From Rhizodiscina lignyota (taxonomy: Eukaryota > Ascomycota > Dothideomycetes > Aulographales > Rhizodiscinaceae): DNA of 64,000 nt. A program made the translations under genes and the position numbers. A model generated the notes under the pieces. That model saw only the letters and a list, made by a program, of their open reading frames with translations. It was not told where the DNA came from and did no database searches. Location: assembly GCA_010015805.1 (NCBI GenBank), contig ML978130.1:372001-436000 (forward strand), read 5' to 3'. Within the stretch, counting starts at the first letter, position 1; the number at the start of each line of letters is the position of its first letter. Positions 54,210 through 64,000 of the stretch are shown here, in pieces.

Positions 54210-56860
54210 TTACAACACCTCCACATCTCCGTATCTCTTCGCATACATCCCTAGCGCCCGGATCGGGAATATGAACTTGTAGTTCGGATACGAGATCATG
54301 CTGTGTCACTGATTAGCCCTTTCCTCTCACTCCACCACACGGTCTACTCACCAAGACTTATTAAACACCCCCTCAATCCCCTCCTGCAACCACTCCCCAT
54401 TGGCCTGCTGCCTCTCCATCAACAACTTAATCCCCCGCTTGAGCGCCCCCTTGCCCTGCACCTCATCATCCTCGTCCGGCCACCCCGCCTCCATCAACGC
54501 GATGCACGCCCACGCCGTATTAACGACCTGGGTGCCTTGCGGGTGCGGCACCCACTTGGCCGTCTCGCAGCTCTTGTAGCTCTCGCCCCAGCCTCCATCG
54601 GGATTCTGCTTCTCAACGAAGAAGCGACACGCCCTCCTCACGCGCTCCGAGTTGGCGTACCTCTCGCCCACACACGCGAGAGACTCCAACGCGAACATGC
54701 CCGCGTACGTGAAGCAGATGCCCCAGCTACCATACCAGCTCCCGTCCGGGCGCTGCGCTGCGCGGATGTACTTCAGCGCGCCGTCGAGGAACTTGTCAAT
54801 ATCTTCCTCTCTGTAGCAGCCCTTCACCTGGCTCTTCTCATCCGTGTGGTGCCCCTTGCCATAAAGCTTCTTAAACATGACCAAGGCGGTGACGCACGCC
54901 GTCGTGCACTCCGGATAATCGTACTCCACCATAATGCGACCGAACACCTCGGCTGCGTTGAGATACTCGAGCAGTTCGCTGCCACGTCGGTGCTCGTAGC
55001 TCGCGACGCCGCCGGTGCTGTTCTGCATGGTGAGGATGACGTCCACGGCGTCACGTAGCCTCTCGTCATCCACGAGTTTGGGGAAGCCGTCGAGGGCTTG
55101 TAGCATCATGACTGCTTTCATAGCCTCGCTAGTGCAGTCGCTGACCGTGTAGCCTTGCTCACGCGTGCTGAACGCCCACGCGCCTTTACGGGTGTGGCGG
55201 TAGCATAGGTCCTTCTCAACACATTCCTCACGAATCTGATGGTCATCTAGAAACTCCAGCGCCTTCGTCAGCATAGGTTTCCATTTCTTCTCCTGGGCGA
55301 GGCCGGCCTCAACGACGGCCTGTACAAGGAAGTTGGTGTCCCACGTCTGCACGCCGTTCGTGCCGTTGCAGAGCATGCCCTCGTCCTTGACCCACAGGAA
55401 CTCGGGGATGCGCTCGCGGTGGCGGCGCACTGAGTACGCGTCCGGTCCCTCCGTGATATAGCACGCCAGGAAATTCATTGGTGCATTGACGGGCGCCAGA
55501 TCTGCGTAATCGGTGTTCGCGTCTTCCATCTGGATGAGCTTCCACGTCCAGTCCTCGGCTTTCTGCTTGAGGGAGTCGGGGCGGAGATATGGGTCCCAGA
55601 CTTTGACGAGGAGCCAGTTGATGGCATTAAGGACCCACGTTTTGGGGTGGTAATTGTCGTAGGGGGAGATGTCGTTTCGGTGGGCGGAGAAGTCGATGCT
55701 GCTGTAGGGCTGCACGAAGAGTTCGTTGCGGAGGGATTGGATCACGGGGTCGGAGGAGGCGGATGGGTAGGTCCATTTCTTGCTTGCGATGTACGACATT
55801 GGGAGGAAGACTTGGCGGATGTGGATCCACCACCGCCAGGGGGAAATGGGGGTCCAGTCTGGTAGCAGCCTTTGATATCATTGTCAGTGCTTCCATCTGA
55901 CCAGACATTCACAATTGGAACATACCACAACTCAGCAGGTGCTGGATTCACGATACCCCACTCACAAACCCCCAGCACAGCCAACCACCACTTGCTCCAA
56001 TGCGGCCCATTTAGCACACCGCCCATCTCATGCAGTTTCGCCCTTGCCTTGACCATCCTCTCATCTTCCGCATCCGCGCCCAGCAGCCTCAGAATGGTAT
56101 AATTCATGCCCGTGCCAAACACCGACGTCACGCCCTCGATGTGCAGGCCCCAGCCACCATCCTCAGGGTGCTGCCGCGCGAAGAGGTAGTTCTTGATCTC
56201 GCTGGCATACGCAGGCGGGATGGGTGTCTGCGTCACATACCAAGTGATGACGATGCCGGGAAGGAGGAACATGGGGCCACCATATTCGCAGGCCCAATTT
56301 CCTGGTGGAAGTTGGAGGTGCTGAAAGAAGGAGAGGGCGTTGCGGGCATGATCGAGAGGAGTCTCTGGGGAGGGAAGGGTGGGAAGGCCCTGGATGGAGA
56401 TGGTCAGTTTGATGTTGGGGAGACGATGTGCAGTAAGTGATAAGGTAGATCAACGAATAGCATATGTTTGAGAGACTTCCAAAAAAGTTAAGAGAGGACA
56501 ACATGGCATCCAAAATGTGCCATCTCGCAAGATGAACTTGACATGAGCATGTCCGAAACAGAATCCACATACCGTCTCCAATCCCAACATATACCGATCC
56601 GCAATACTCTGCGGCCATTCCTTGCACTCCTCGTCGCTGTCCAGGTAATGCCATGTCTGCCTACCACGGTCGTCACGCAGCCTCCACCGTGAATAGTCCG
56701 TCTTCTCGTCTCTCGCCCTCTTGACTGAGTTCGTCACTGTATCTTGAGCTTTACGCTTCTTCGTGGGAGAGCTATTCGCGTGGACGGAAGTGCTGCCATT
56801 TGCATTGATGGGCGTGGACGATCTCGACGGTGTGGCGGATTGGGAGCGCGTGGTTACCAT
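54210..56860 (-). CDS. ERG7: lanosterol synthase (oxidosqualene cyclase)
   Basis: Four exons (56573-56860, 55926-56389, 54352-55869, 54210-54300) give 786 aa, normal for ERG7 with a short disordered N-terminal extension (MVTTRSQSATPSRSSTPIN). Joins restore 'YMLGLET|GLPTLPSPET', 'NPAPAEL|WLLPDWTPISPW' and 'GVFNKS|CMISYPNYKF'. Family features: 'GNWACEYGGPMFLLPGIVI', 'HPEDGGWGLHIEG', several QW repeats (for example 'PDGSWYGSWGICFTYAG' and 'NPDGGWGES') and the catalytic acid motif, here DCTSE (Asp495, codon 55137-55139), where most fungi and animals have DCTAE. The enzyme cyclises 2,3-oxidosqualene to lanosterol in the ER/lipid-droplet membrane, the committed step to ergosterol. The long first intron (183 bp) contains no extra conserved coding. 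Confidence 0.95.
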
Positions 56861-57567
56861 TTTCGCGGATTTTAGGGGTTGGTGAGGGGGATAAGAGGAG
56901 CAATTGAGTATATGCAGGAAGAAAGAAGAAATCGAGAGAGTAGAAATCTTACTCCGTACCTAATACGAAGTCAATTGAGCATTACGCGGCGGTGAGGGAT
57001 GGCCGATTCCAATTCGCGCGTTTCGTTTGTGCCTGGCGATCTTCTCGCTTTGACGCACGGAAGGTGGTTGGTCCAGAGATCCGAGACGGCATAAACATGA
57101 CCACCAACAGCGGGAATAACTCAATTCATACATTGCTCATGCACGCCAATTGATTTCTGAATTCATGTAGGTGCTACTGTCAGTCCATACGAAATGAATC
57201 CAGTAAAGTAGATAGATTGCTTTCCACGGGATTACATCTGAAAAAGGCGCAACACTGCGAAGCACCGGAACTAGTCGAGAGCTTCACATAGTGTCATCAA
57301 ATATTGTTAGATGCAGAGATATGATGTAGATTGCAATGCTCTCGATGCATTAATATTATAAAACGAACGTGCTTCAGCATTGGGTATCCAAAAGTCTCCT
57401 CTCATCGCAGCTGGTATTACCCAGTCGTCCCACAAAATCCCTGTCTTCCTGGAATAAGACAAGAAGACAAGCCAGTATTCCCTTAGAAATAAAGCAATGA
57501 CACCCGCAAGAGCGCCAAATAATGCAATCCATCCCTCGTCATTAGCCCCTCTTCAATGAACCAGGAC
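56861..57567. other. intergenic, ERG7 promoter
   Basis: No supported gene. Confidence 0.55.
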
Positions 57568-58740
57568 TCAATCACTCAAATCCGGGTTTGCAACGAACAG
57601 CCTGACCCCGCTCATAGTGGTGGTCCTCTCATCTACACTTCCTCTTCTCATTAGCTCATCCTGAGTACTCTTCCTCTTCTTCTCCACTTCCTCCCTCTCC
57701 TGTGCGCTTTTCTCCGGCATAGGTGCCAGCTGCCCGAAACTATTCTCTCTACTCCCACCACTCGAGCTCCCTTGCGAGAGGCCAGTTTTGGTAGGGTGAG
57801 AGAAGTACGATGCGGAAGCGGGGGCAGGTACCGGAGTCTCTTCGTCCAACCGCTCCATATCGACAGGACTGGAGCCCTGGCCTGATGGAGGCGTGGAGCT
57901 CGAGCTGTTCCGCTGCCCAGGAGCGAGGAACTGACTGCTTGCACCTCGTCGTTCTGAGCCCAGTGAGCTCCGTCCACTGCCCGTGCGTCTGTGGTATGCG
58001 GAACCTCCGACTCCAGAAGGGTATCCTCCATAGCTATCTTCGTCCGAGTCGCCTTCGACTTCGTTGGCGCTCAAACGCATAGGTACACCCACACCTGCCA
58101 TGTTGCCACCAGCAGCGACAGTCTTCTGCGCACCGTGGTGCCGTATTTTACTCCTCAGGCCTTGACTTTGCGTGTTTGTAGGTGTGCCGCCACGTCCGCT
58201 GAGGTATGAGCCTGAATTACGCCCGCCCACGACTTCCATCGTTGCGCGCATCTTGGCTTGTTTCTGTGCGGCAAGCACTCTTGCGTCCTCATGCTGTGCG
58301 CGCTCACTCCATACAGTGGCTTTTTGTTTGCGCATTAGTGCGACATATGACGTGGGCACAACAGAAGAGATGGATCCTCGTTCGCTGCCGGAGCGCCGGA
58401 GGGCTGATGGGGTTCGTACAGGAGCAATGGCAGGACCGGCACCGCCGGATGAGGATGTTGATGTGGTGGCGTTGGAGAGCGTTCGCCGGGCAGGCTGGCC
58501 TTGTATGAATTGGTTCATACTTGGCTGGGAGGGGTATGCAGACGCTGACTGCATGGACGCGGCTGCATATGAGGAAGGAAGAGCGGAGGAGGAGGAGGTT
58601 CGCGTTCGAGAGTGGAGAGTATCGTTGTTGCTGCTTGTTGGCACAGGCGGTGGCGGTGGAGGGTTTTTAGGAAGCGGTTTGCGGTGAGGGATGGCGTAAG
58701 GAACATTGTTCGTGGCATAAGTGTCCACCATTGCGGACAT
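57568..58740 (-). CDS. conserved disordered protein, function unknown
   Basis: Single exon, 390 aa, Ser/Pro/Gly/Arg-rich with a polyproline run near residue 28 (NPPPPPPVPT). One block looks conserved and ordered: residues about 122-165, 'SSVVPTSYVALMRKQKATVW' followed by 'SERAQHEDARVLAAQKQAKM'. The C-terminus has 'EVEKKRKSTQDELMRRGSVD' and ends 'GVRLFVANPDLSD'. The central block is helical and basic, resembling conserved segments of uncharacterised filamentous-fungal proteins I recall only loosely. No enzymatic motif, membrane segment or targeting signal is visible. Many SP and RS/RT sites make phosphoregulation likely. The frame is long in GC-rich DNA, but the mixed composition and conserved-looking block favour a true gene. 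Confidence 0.65.
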   Translation of the reverse strand: MSAMVDTYATNNVPYAIPHRKPLPKNPPPPPPVPTSSNNDTLHSRTRTSSSSALPSSYAAASMQSASAYPSQPSMNQFIQGQPARRTLSNATTSTSSSGGAGPAIAPVRTPSALRRSGSERGSISSVVPTSYVALMRKQKATVWSERAQHEDARVLAAQKQAKMRATMEVVGGRNSGSYLSGRGGTPTNTQSQGLRSKIRHHGAQKTVAAGGNMAGVGVPMRLSANEVEGDSDEDSYGGYPSGVGGSAYHRRTGSGRSSLGSERRGASSQFLAPGQRNSSSSTPPSGQGSSPVDMERLDEETPVPAPASASYFSHPTKTGLSQGSSSGGSRENSFGQLAPMPEKSAQEREEVEKKRKSTQDELMRRGSVDERTTTMSGVRLFVANPDLSD

Positions 58741-61197
58741 TTTAGGAATGTTTTACTGTTTGATGTTTGTGTGCCTGAGTCAGGTGGAGAGGGAGACAGA
58801 TCGATCTGTAAGACGTCGCACGGAGGGTGCTGCCCCTTAAGTCGCTCCCGCCCTTGAGGTTGGTGTGACGCAGGTCCCGAGGGAGCGAGGAGCGGAATTG
58901 AGGCTTGCAGTGGACAGTCTAGATTTTCGATCGGCTCAGTCTGCTAAATCGCTATTCCCCGGCGGCGTTGTTTCGCGGCGTGCGCGGCGGTCGCAGGGCT
59001 GTTTATACGGCGCGGTGGAGATGAGGAGCTCCTTTGGAACACGCTGAGGGCGAGGGGCGCTACTGCAATGCAGAACGGCCGGGCAGCTGGGATGCAGATT
59101 GACTGGCGCGTAGGCGAACGCTGCGATCTTCGCTGTCGTGCAGAGCGGGGTGATGCTCGCAGTATATCCGTACAGAGCAGAAGAGCTGTTCCACAATGTT
59201 GTGTCGAAGGGAGCGGTGACGGATGACGGCGAGTGCTTCGGGGCGCTTGCGCCTTAAGCAACGAAACGTGGATCCTCGCCGGGTCCGTGTGCGCGGGCGA
59301 CGATGAAAAGTGAAAACGCTGGCTGCAACGGCGTCAAGATGATCACTCCACTCTTCTCAGCCGCAATGGCACTGCCGAATGCAAGACAGGAGGGGCGTCA
59401 GAGTGCGCTTTTCGTAGGGCCAGCCAGCGGCGGGGCGCCGTGGGATTTTGCGAGATCTGGCGGCCGCTGACAGCGGATGATGGAAGACACGAGGCTAGCT
59501 GGCTGCTGCCAGTGCCAATGCTACGCTTCCCGGGCGCGCTTAAGAGTGCCTGGTCTGTGATAGTGAGGGCGAGCTGCTCGGCAGAGAGAAGCGAGGCGGA
59601 GGACAAGGCCACAGAGCCGCACGGCGCGGGAGGTCGGTGACAGAAGTATTCACAGCGGGTCAGGGAGAATTCTCCGTAGTGTGGTACGGGTCGCAATCAT
59701 TCCACTTTAATGGCTCGCCAAGCGTGACATCGTCGAGCGCGGATCCAACTTTATGACGTGAAATGACCAAGGCCAGAGTAACAAGAACCAAGGAAGCCCA
59801 GATCGCCGATTCGTGAGAGGTGCCAGTGCTCAGATCAACTCCTGCCCGCAAGAGCCTCAGAGGATTCGGAGGGCCATTTATCTAATCTCTAAACTACAGC
59901 TGCTTCTGCCCGTGCAAGGGAGCATTCTTGATTTCACCGGGCGCTGACTGCTCCGCGTGCAGATTCTCACGCGCTGAGGATTGCAGCGCTGCAGAAGCTG
60001 CAGCTAAGGCGAACGGCGCGCACATTGGCACATACGAGCGGAGTCGGGTCCGGCTGTCGCGCGAAGGCATGAGCTGCTCTTCGAATCTCATCGCGCAATG
60101 CTATCATGCCTCCCGGATCAGGAAATGGCGGAAGCTTCATCTCCCCCAATTCCGGCGATACCGGCGTGCCACTTCACCCTCAGCTCTCCGCTAGTCCACG
60201 CTGCAGTTCGGCAAGACGTTGAGCTTCTCGCCAGCAGCTCGTCCAGCCAGCCTTTCCAGCACGGTGGGACCACTTCTGAAACACATTTCGCATGCCACAG
60301 CTGTTTCGTCTCGCCATTGTGTGTCAATGGCCCTCGCATTCTCTCGTGCCACCGTGCCACCACGCCCCGCAGAGGCACCTTACGTGCCTACATATGCAGG
60401 GCCGGCCCCTCCCTCTCTTGTGTCTCCCCGCGCGCAAATGGGGATATCTCCCACTCACACGTTGGCCTCAACACTCTTCCACTCTTCTGCACGCCTTACT
60501 ATTTTAACGCCCCACCACGTTCTTCACATGGAGACACGAACTAACAGAATCGTAGGGCTGACGCGGACTTGGCACCACGGGGAGACTTATCCGCTCTTCG
60601 CGGTGATAATGCTTATGATGCTTCCGTCTACTTCCTGGGCGGGCCGTGCGAGGGGATCCGCGATATCGATTTCAAGGTTGGTGGGGAGATGTCGACACTC
60701 TTGTCCTTCGACGATAGCACCACACTCGTATCTGGCGTCGTAGCGATCAGCTTCCAATTGTCCGCGAATAGCCGTGATCATGCTATCAAACGGCAGTTGA
60801 GAAAGGAATCGTGAGCAATGCTGTCGACGCAGAAGGGCAATCATGCACTCCGCCTAAACAAACGAGCTCTGTCAAGAGAAAAGATGGTCAAACGCTTCAG
60901 CAATGACTGCCTGAAACTGTATCTTCACCGAAGCAAGTTTGAGCAAGCGTTCTTAAAATCATTTTCTTTCAAACTCTTTCACAGCTGTCCTGCTTGACGA
61001 ATTGAGAAGCAAATAGCGTTTGTCTGGTCTATCCTATTCCTCTTGTCCGGTTTCTTTCATATCATCATGCGTGCTTCCGCGTTTCCTGCGCCATCAAACC
61101 ATGCTACACTCATCATGGGGTATATCTATGTGGTTTCACGTCTTTCGTATCTTCCACAGAGCACCGTTCTTTTCTCTACAAGTCTTGAACAGCCATC
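58741..61197. other. 2.5-kb GC-rich stretch without a supported gene
   Basis: Divergent promoter region between the disordered-protein gene and the PHD gene. Many overlapping open frames (for example 59343-59696 minus; 60098-60544 and 60219-60743 plus) follow from the high GC content and lack motifs. I see no repeat, tRNA or TE remnant. Confidence 0.5.
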
Positions 61198-63162
61198 ATG
61201 GTATCCACCAGATCCAGCAACGTTGACACGGAGCTTCCACCCGACGAAATCAGTGAAGAGATGACCCCATCCGAAGAAACAGACTTTGATGGATGTGGAG
61301 ATGAGATTCCTTCAATGGAAGGAGATGTCCGCCCCCTCGATCTTCAGCATCCAGATTGGGCGAACAGATCACTGGAAGTCAGTGCTATCATCAGGCAAAC
61401 CACACGATGGACAAGGGACATGGTTTTCGAAGACAACCAGCAAATGAGGAGATCACTGTGAGTTCGCTCTTCAACACCTACTGACTTGGAGCTACGGACC
61501 TAACAATCTCGACAGCCATACACTGGAATCGCTGCTACGCGAACAGATGAGGCGGTCACCGCCACCTTGGGATGCCAACGATGGCACGGCAGAAGATTCA
61601 TTCAGAGTGCCTCTGCAGTCCCGCGATGATATGCCGGAGAGCGACAGACCCTGGTACGATGTCCTTGCGGCTCTGCATCGGCGCATTCCGGTGATATATC
61701 CGATGGACGCTGGGACCTTGGATCTCATCAGGGAGCTTTATCCCTCGCCAGACGCTGCTATGCACCACCTGGGCATTGCACTATGCGCCGCGGGTGCTTG
61801 TATGAGGCCTGATCGGGGTGGAGCGACGGTAGGATGTTCGAAGTGTCATCGCTATTACCATCATGAGTGCCATAGCGAGGAAAACTGCAAGGGTGAGTCC
61901 GAATAGCCAGTGTAAACGATGCCTAACAATTCATTTCCGTAGCTACAGCTTCTCCTAAGCCTGCTAACAATACCCCACCACTATTCGGCTCTATCAAAGA
62001 AGACGCATCTAAATGGCACACCACCACACCCGAATCTGAGCGCTGCGCCGGCTGCCAGCTCTGGGACAGCAGTGACCCGAACGACCAGATCGTTACCTGC
62101 AAGGGCACCGGCTGCAGCACTACGACCGGCCACATGCCCACGCAGTACCACCAATCGTGCGTTGACCCACCAATCCATCCCCATGAGATCGAAAATTGGT
62201 GGTGCGAGCGCTACGGGTGCATCGCGCCCGAAGACACCACCGTCGCCGCAAGCGACCAGAAAGCAAAGCGGAAACCACGCACCCGCGAACGCAGCGACGC
62301 GCCGACGCGGCAATGGCCTGTGCGGCGGATGCCGCGCAACCTCGCGCTGAGGGACGACGAGCGCGGGAAGCCGGTGGTGCGCGCAGCAAATGGGTTTTGG
62401 GAGGAGTGGGCTCGGCGCGGGAGCACGACGAGAGGTGCGGCGGGTGAGGAGGATAAGGCAGTGGACCATTGTGAGACGAAAGTTGTGATTCCGTACGAGA
62501 GTTGGAGGGAGCATCGGCCGCAGCCAGTTGCGCATCCGTGGGATGTGTACTTTCAGAGTGCTGGGGCGGGTGATGGGTCAGCGGCCGCACCGCTCACCGC
62601 AGCCGCTGGGCGACGCACTGGTGCAGAGGACAAGTCCAAGACTGGCGGTGAGACCAAAGCTAGCGACAAACCCACGTCCGACAATGAGGAAGCGACGATC
62701 GATGGATCTAAGACTCGCGACAAGCCGAAGACCGACGGTAAAGCCAAGGCTGATGGAAAATCCAAGCTCGACGACAAATCCGAGACTGCCGATAGATCCA
62801 AGACTGGCAAATCCAAGACTGCCCACGACGCCAAATATGGCGACAAGCCGAAGACTGACGGCAAATCCATGTCGAACAAGAGGGCCAAGGCCGACAATGA
62901 GCAGAAGAGAACGGATAACAGCCGCAAAGCTGGGCCGGCAAAGAGTGCTGCTGAAGAAGATGAAGTGAGCGAAGGACCAGAGGAGACAGAAGAAGAAAGC
63001 CACAAGAAGAGAAGGGACAGCAAGAGAAAGAGAGGCGGCACTGGCAAGTCAGCATCTTCACACGCTGAAAATTTGAGCTCCTCTTCTGGCTCTGAGTCGA
63101 ACGACGATCAGCCGAAGCGGAAGAAGGGCAAGTCTGAGAAGAGACAGGAAAGCCGACGTTAA
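61198..63162 (+). CDS. PHD-finger protein with lysine-rich tail
   Basis: Three exons (61198-61457, 61516-61892, 61943-63162), 618 aa. Exon 2 ends in a Cys/His cluster, 'CAAGACMRPDRGGATVGC' plus SKCHRYYHHECHSEENC. After the intron a second cluster follows: 'ERCAGCQLWDSSDPNDQIVT', then CKGTGC...YHQSCVDPP and 'NWWCERYGC', a C4HC3 arrangement typical of PHD fingers. Both look zinc-binding; PHD domains read histone H3 tails. From about residue 390 the chain becomes almost entirely Lys/Asp/Ser/Gly, with loose repeats of K(A/P)K(A/T)DGKSK, and ends in a basic tract with many KRKR signals. A nuclear chromatin protein is likely; its complex is not known. Confidence 0.8.
62620..62905 (+). repeat. degenerate Lys/Asp-rich coding repeat
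   Basis: Roughly 10-codon units of the form (D/G)KxKTxDGKSK repeat through the PHD gene tail. Copies are imperfect, and several begin with a TCCAAG/CCGAAG core. Confidence 0.6.
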
Positions 63163-63607
63163 GGAAGGAAGGCGGCTCGAAGAAGCGGAGCTGATGAGCG
63201 TGAGTCCGATGATGAAGGGAAGGGAGCGAGGGAAGAGGATGAGATCGAGAGAGCGGTGGACTTCAGAAGGAGAGTTGAAATTGACAAATTGAGATACAGG
63301 TGACGATTCAGATTGGCATTTCGGTTATGTAATCGGCGTTTTTCATAGACAATCAATAGACTGGGATTTCATAACTCTACAATGCGCATATCCCCTTATC
63401 CTCAATCATAACACACTCGTAACCCATGAGTCAGTGGAAATGCCGCAACTGGTCACATTGTTCCCACTGATGGAATTCAGTAGCGCGCGATCAATCATCA
63501 AGGTCCAAGGCACTATTGAAGAACCTCATCGAGCTGTGCTTTCGAACAAATATTAAACAAATATCTTAATCTGATCTACGCTTGACAAATTCAACACAGC
63601 ATCATCA
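63163..63607. other. intergenic (convergent 3' ends)
   Basis: 3' flanks of the PHD gene and the monooxygenase; nothing else recognised. Confidence 0.55.
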
Positions 63608-64000
63608 TCAGTTAGCTTTCTCAACTTTGAAGCCTTCCCAGGTTTCGAGCTTCTTCCGACACATAATCTCATATTGATCTATCCCGGCTGGGAACGTCAG
63701 CATCTGAGTCTTCTTTCCATAGATGTTGCCTCCATTCCACCACGAGTTCGTGTGCCTGACCAGCAACGGCTCGCACATTCTCTCAATCAGCGCCTTCCAC
63801 TCATCCTGTGCCCATTTCTCCGCTTCAACTGTCTTCGCGCCCTCAGCCTCAGCTCGCGAGATGACGTCGGCAACAAAGTCGACCTGGCATTCGAGAATGG
63901 TAGGTCCGTTGGAGAAGGCGGTTGGTGCTGTGGGGTTGATCAGTCAAAGCACTTCGGGATTTGCTTCATGGAGCTTCCGTGCATACCTTGCGGAGAGTAT
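63608..64000 (-). CDS. Baeyer-Villiger-type flavin monooxygenase, C-terminus only
   Basis: The final exon (63608-63927) and the end of the preceding one (63987-64000) are visible, joined across a 59-bp intron so that YSPQ|APTAFSNGPTILECQ reads through. The segment 'GPQAPTAFxNGP' and the end 'LTFPAGIDQYEIMCRKKL' ETWEGF are typical of fungal BVMO C-termini. The FAD and NADPH fingerprints lie off the right edge. The enzyme would insert oxygen into a ketone; substrate unknown. The gene is on the minus strand, so its start and most of the protein are beyond position 64000. Confidence 0.75.

Noticed and set aside
54303-55058. 251-codon plus-strand frame rich in Leu/Arg/His
   Set aside because: Antisense shadow of the ERG7 gene.
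60098-60743. Plus-strand frames of 148 and 174 codons in the GC-rich gap
   Set aside because: They overlap each other in different frames, have no motif, and are expected in GC-rich DNA.

Overview
The window is nuclear DNA from a filamentous ascomycete (Pezizomycotina). The evidence is the short GT-AG introns (mostly 43-70 bp, many with a CTAAC/CTGAC-like branch site), HET-domain genes, Zn2Cys6 regulators, a WDDY-type fungal rhodopsin-domain membrane protein, DUF7702 and fungal SLATT proteins, and an intact lanosterol synthase. I cannot fix the class from sequence alone; Dothideomycetes or a neighbouring class is a guess. All exon joins below are my own readings from splice motifs and protein continuity.

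Left part (1-13.3 kb). A HET-domain gene enters from the left edge. It is followed by a block that looks like a catabolic, partly peroxisomal cluster: two adenylate-forming acyl/aryl-CoA ligases (C-termini ARL and SKL), a DUF1989-NodB deacetylase fusion (also ending ARL), a zinc alcohol dehydrogenase with a GC-AG intron, and an MFS sugar/quinate-type transporter. A decayed AAA-ATPase C-terminus lies between the second ligase and the transporter.

Accessory middle (13.3-32 kb). A GrpB protein; a HET pseudogene with one frameshift and one in-frame stop; a UPC2-like Zn2Cys6 regulator with an apparent 3' frameshift; a DUF7702 membrane protein; a carboxylesterase cut off after about 140 residues; a fungal SLATT two-TM protein with a long coiled-coil tail; an intact HET protein upstream of it on the same strand; a Zn2Cys6 relic; a secreted aspzincin-like metalloprotease; and a secreted Thr/Ser-rich protein carrying a Gly-Asn-Asp minisatellite. 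Decayed genes next to HET and SLATT genes suggest a fast-evolving conflict or allorecognition neighbourhood.

Right part (32-64 kb). More housekeeping: a DUF3292-like protein, a small Cys-rich protein, an SDR, a secreted GMC oxidoreductase divergent from a rhodopsin-domain protein, a second UPC2-like regulator and an orphan membrane protein. Next comes an array of about 110-bp degenerate tandem repeats, then QTRT2 (queuosine), thymidylate kinase, SLX1, a DsbA-like protein with a CAWC site, an F-box-like DUF7730 protein, ERG7, a disordered conserved protein, a double-PHD protein and the end of a Baeyer-Villiger-type monooxygenase. No tRNA, rRNA, CRISPR array or intact transposon was seen.

Main things to follow up: the 110-bp array (45.6-46.5 kb), the SLATT coiled-coil protein beside a HET gene, the DUF1989-NodB fusion within a PTS1-rich cluster, and the concentration of broken genes between 10 and 27 kb.
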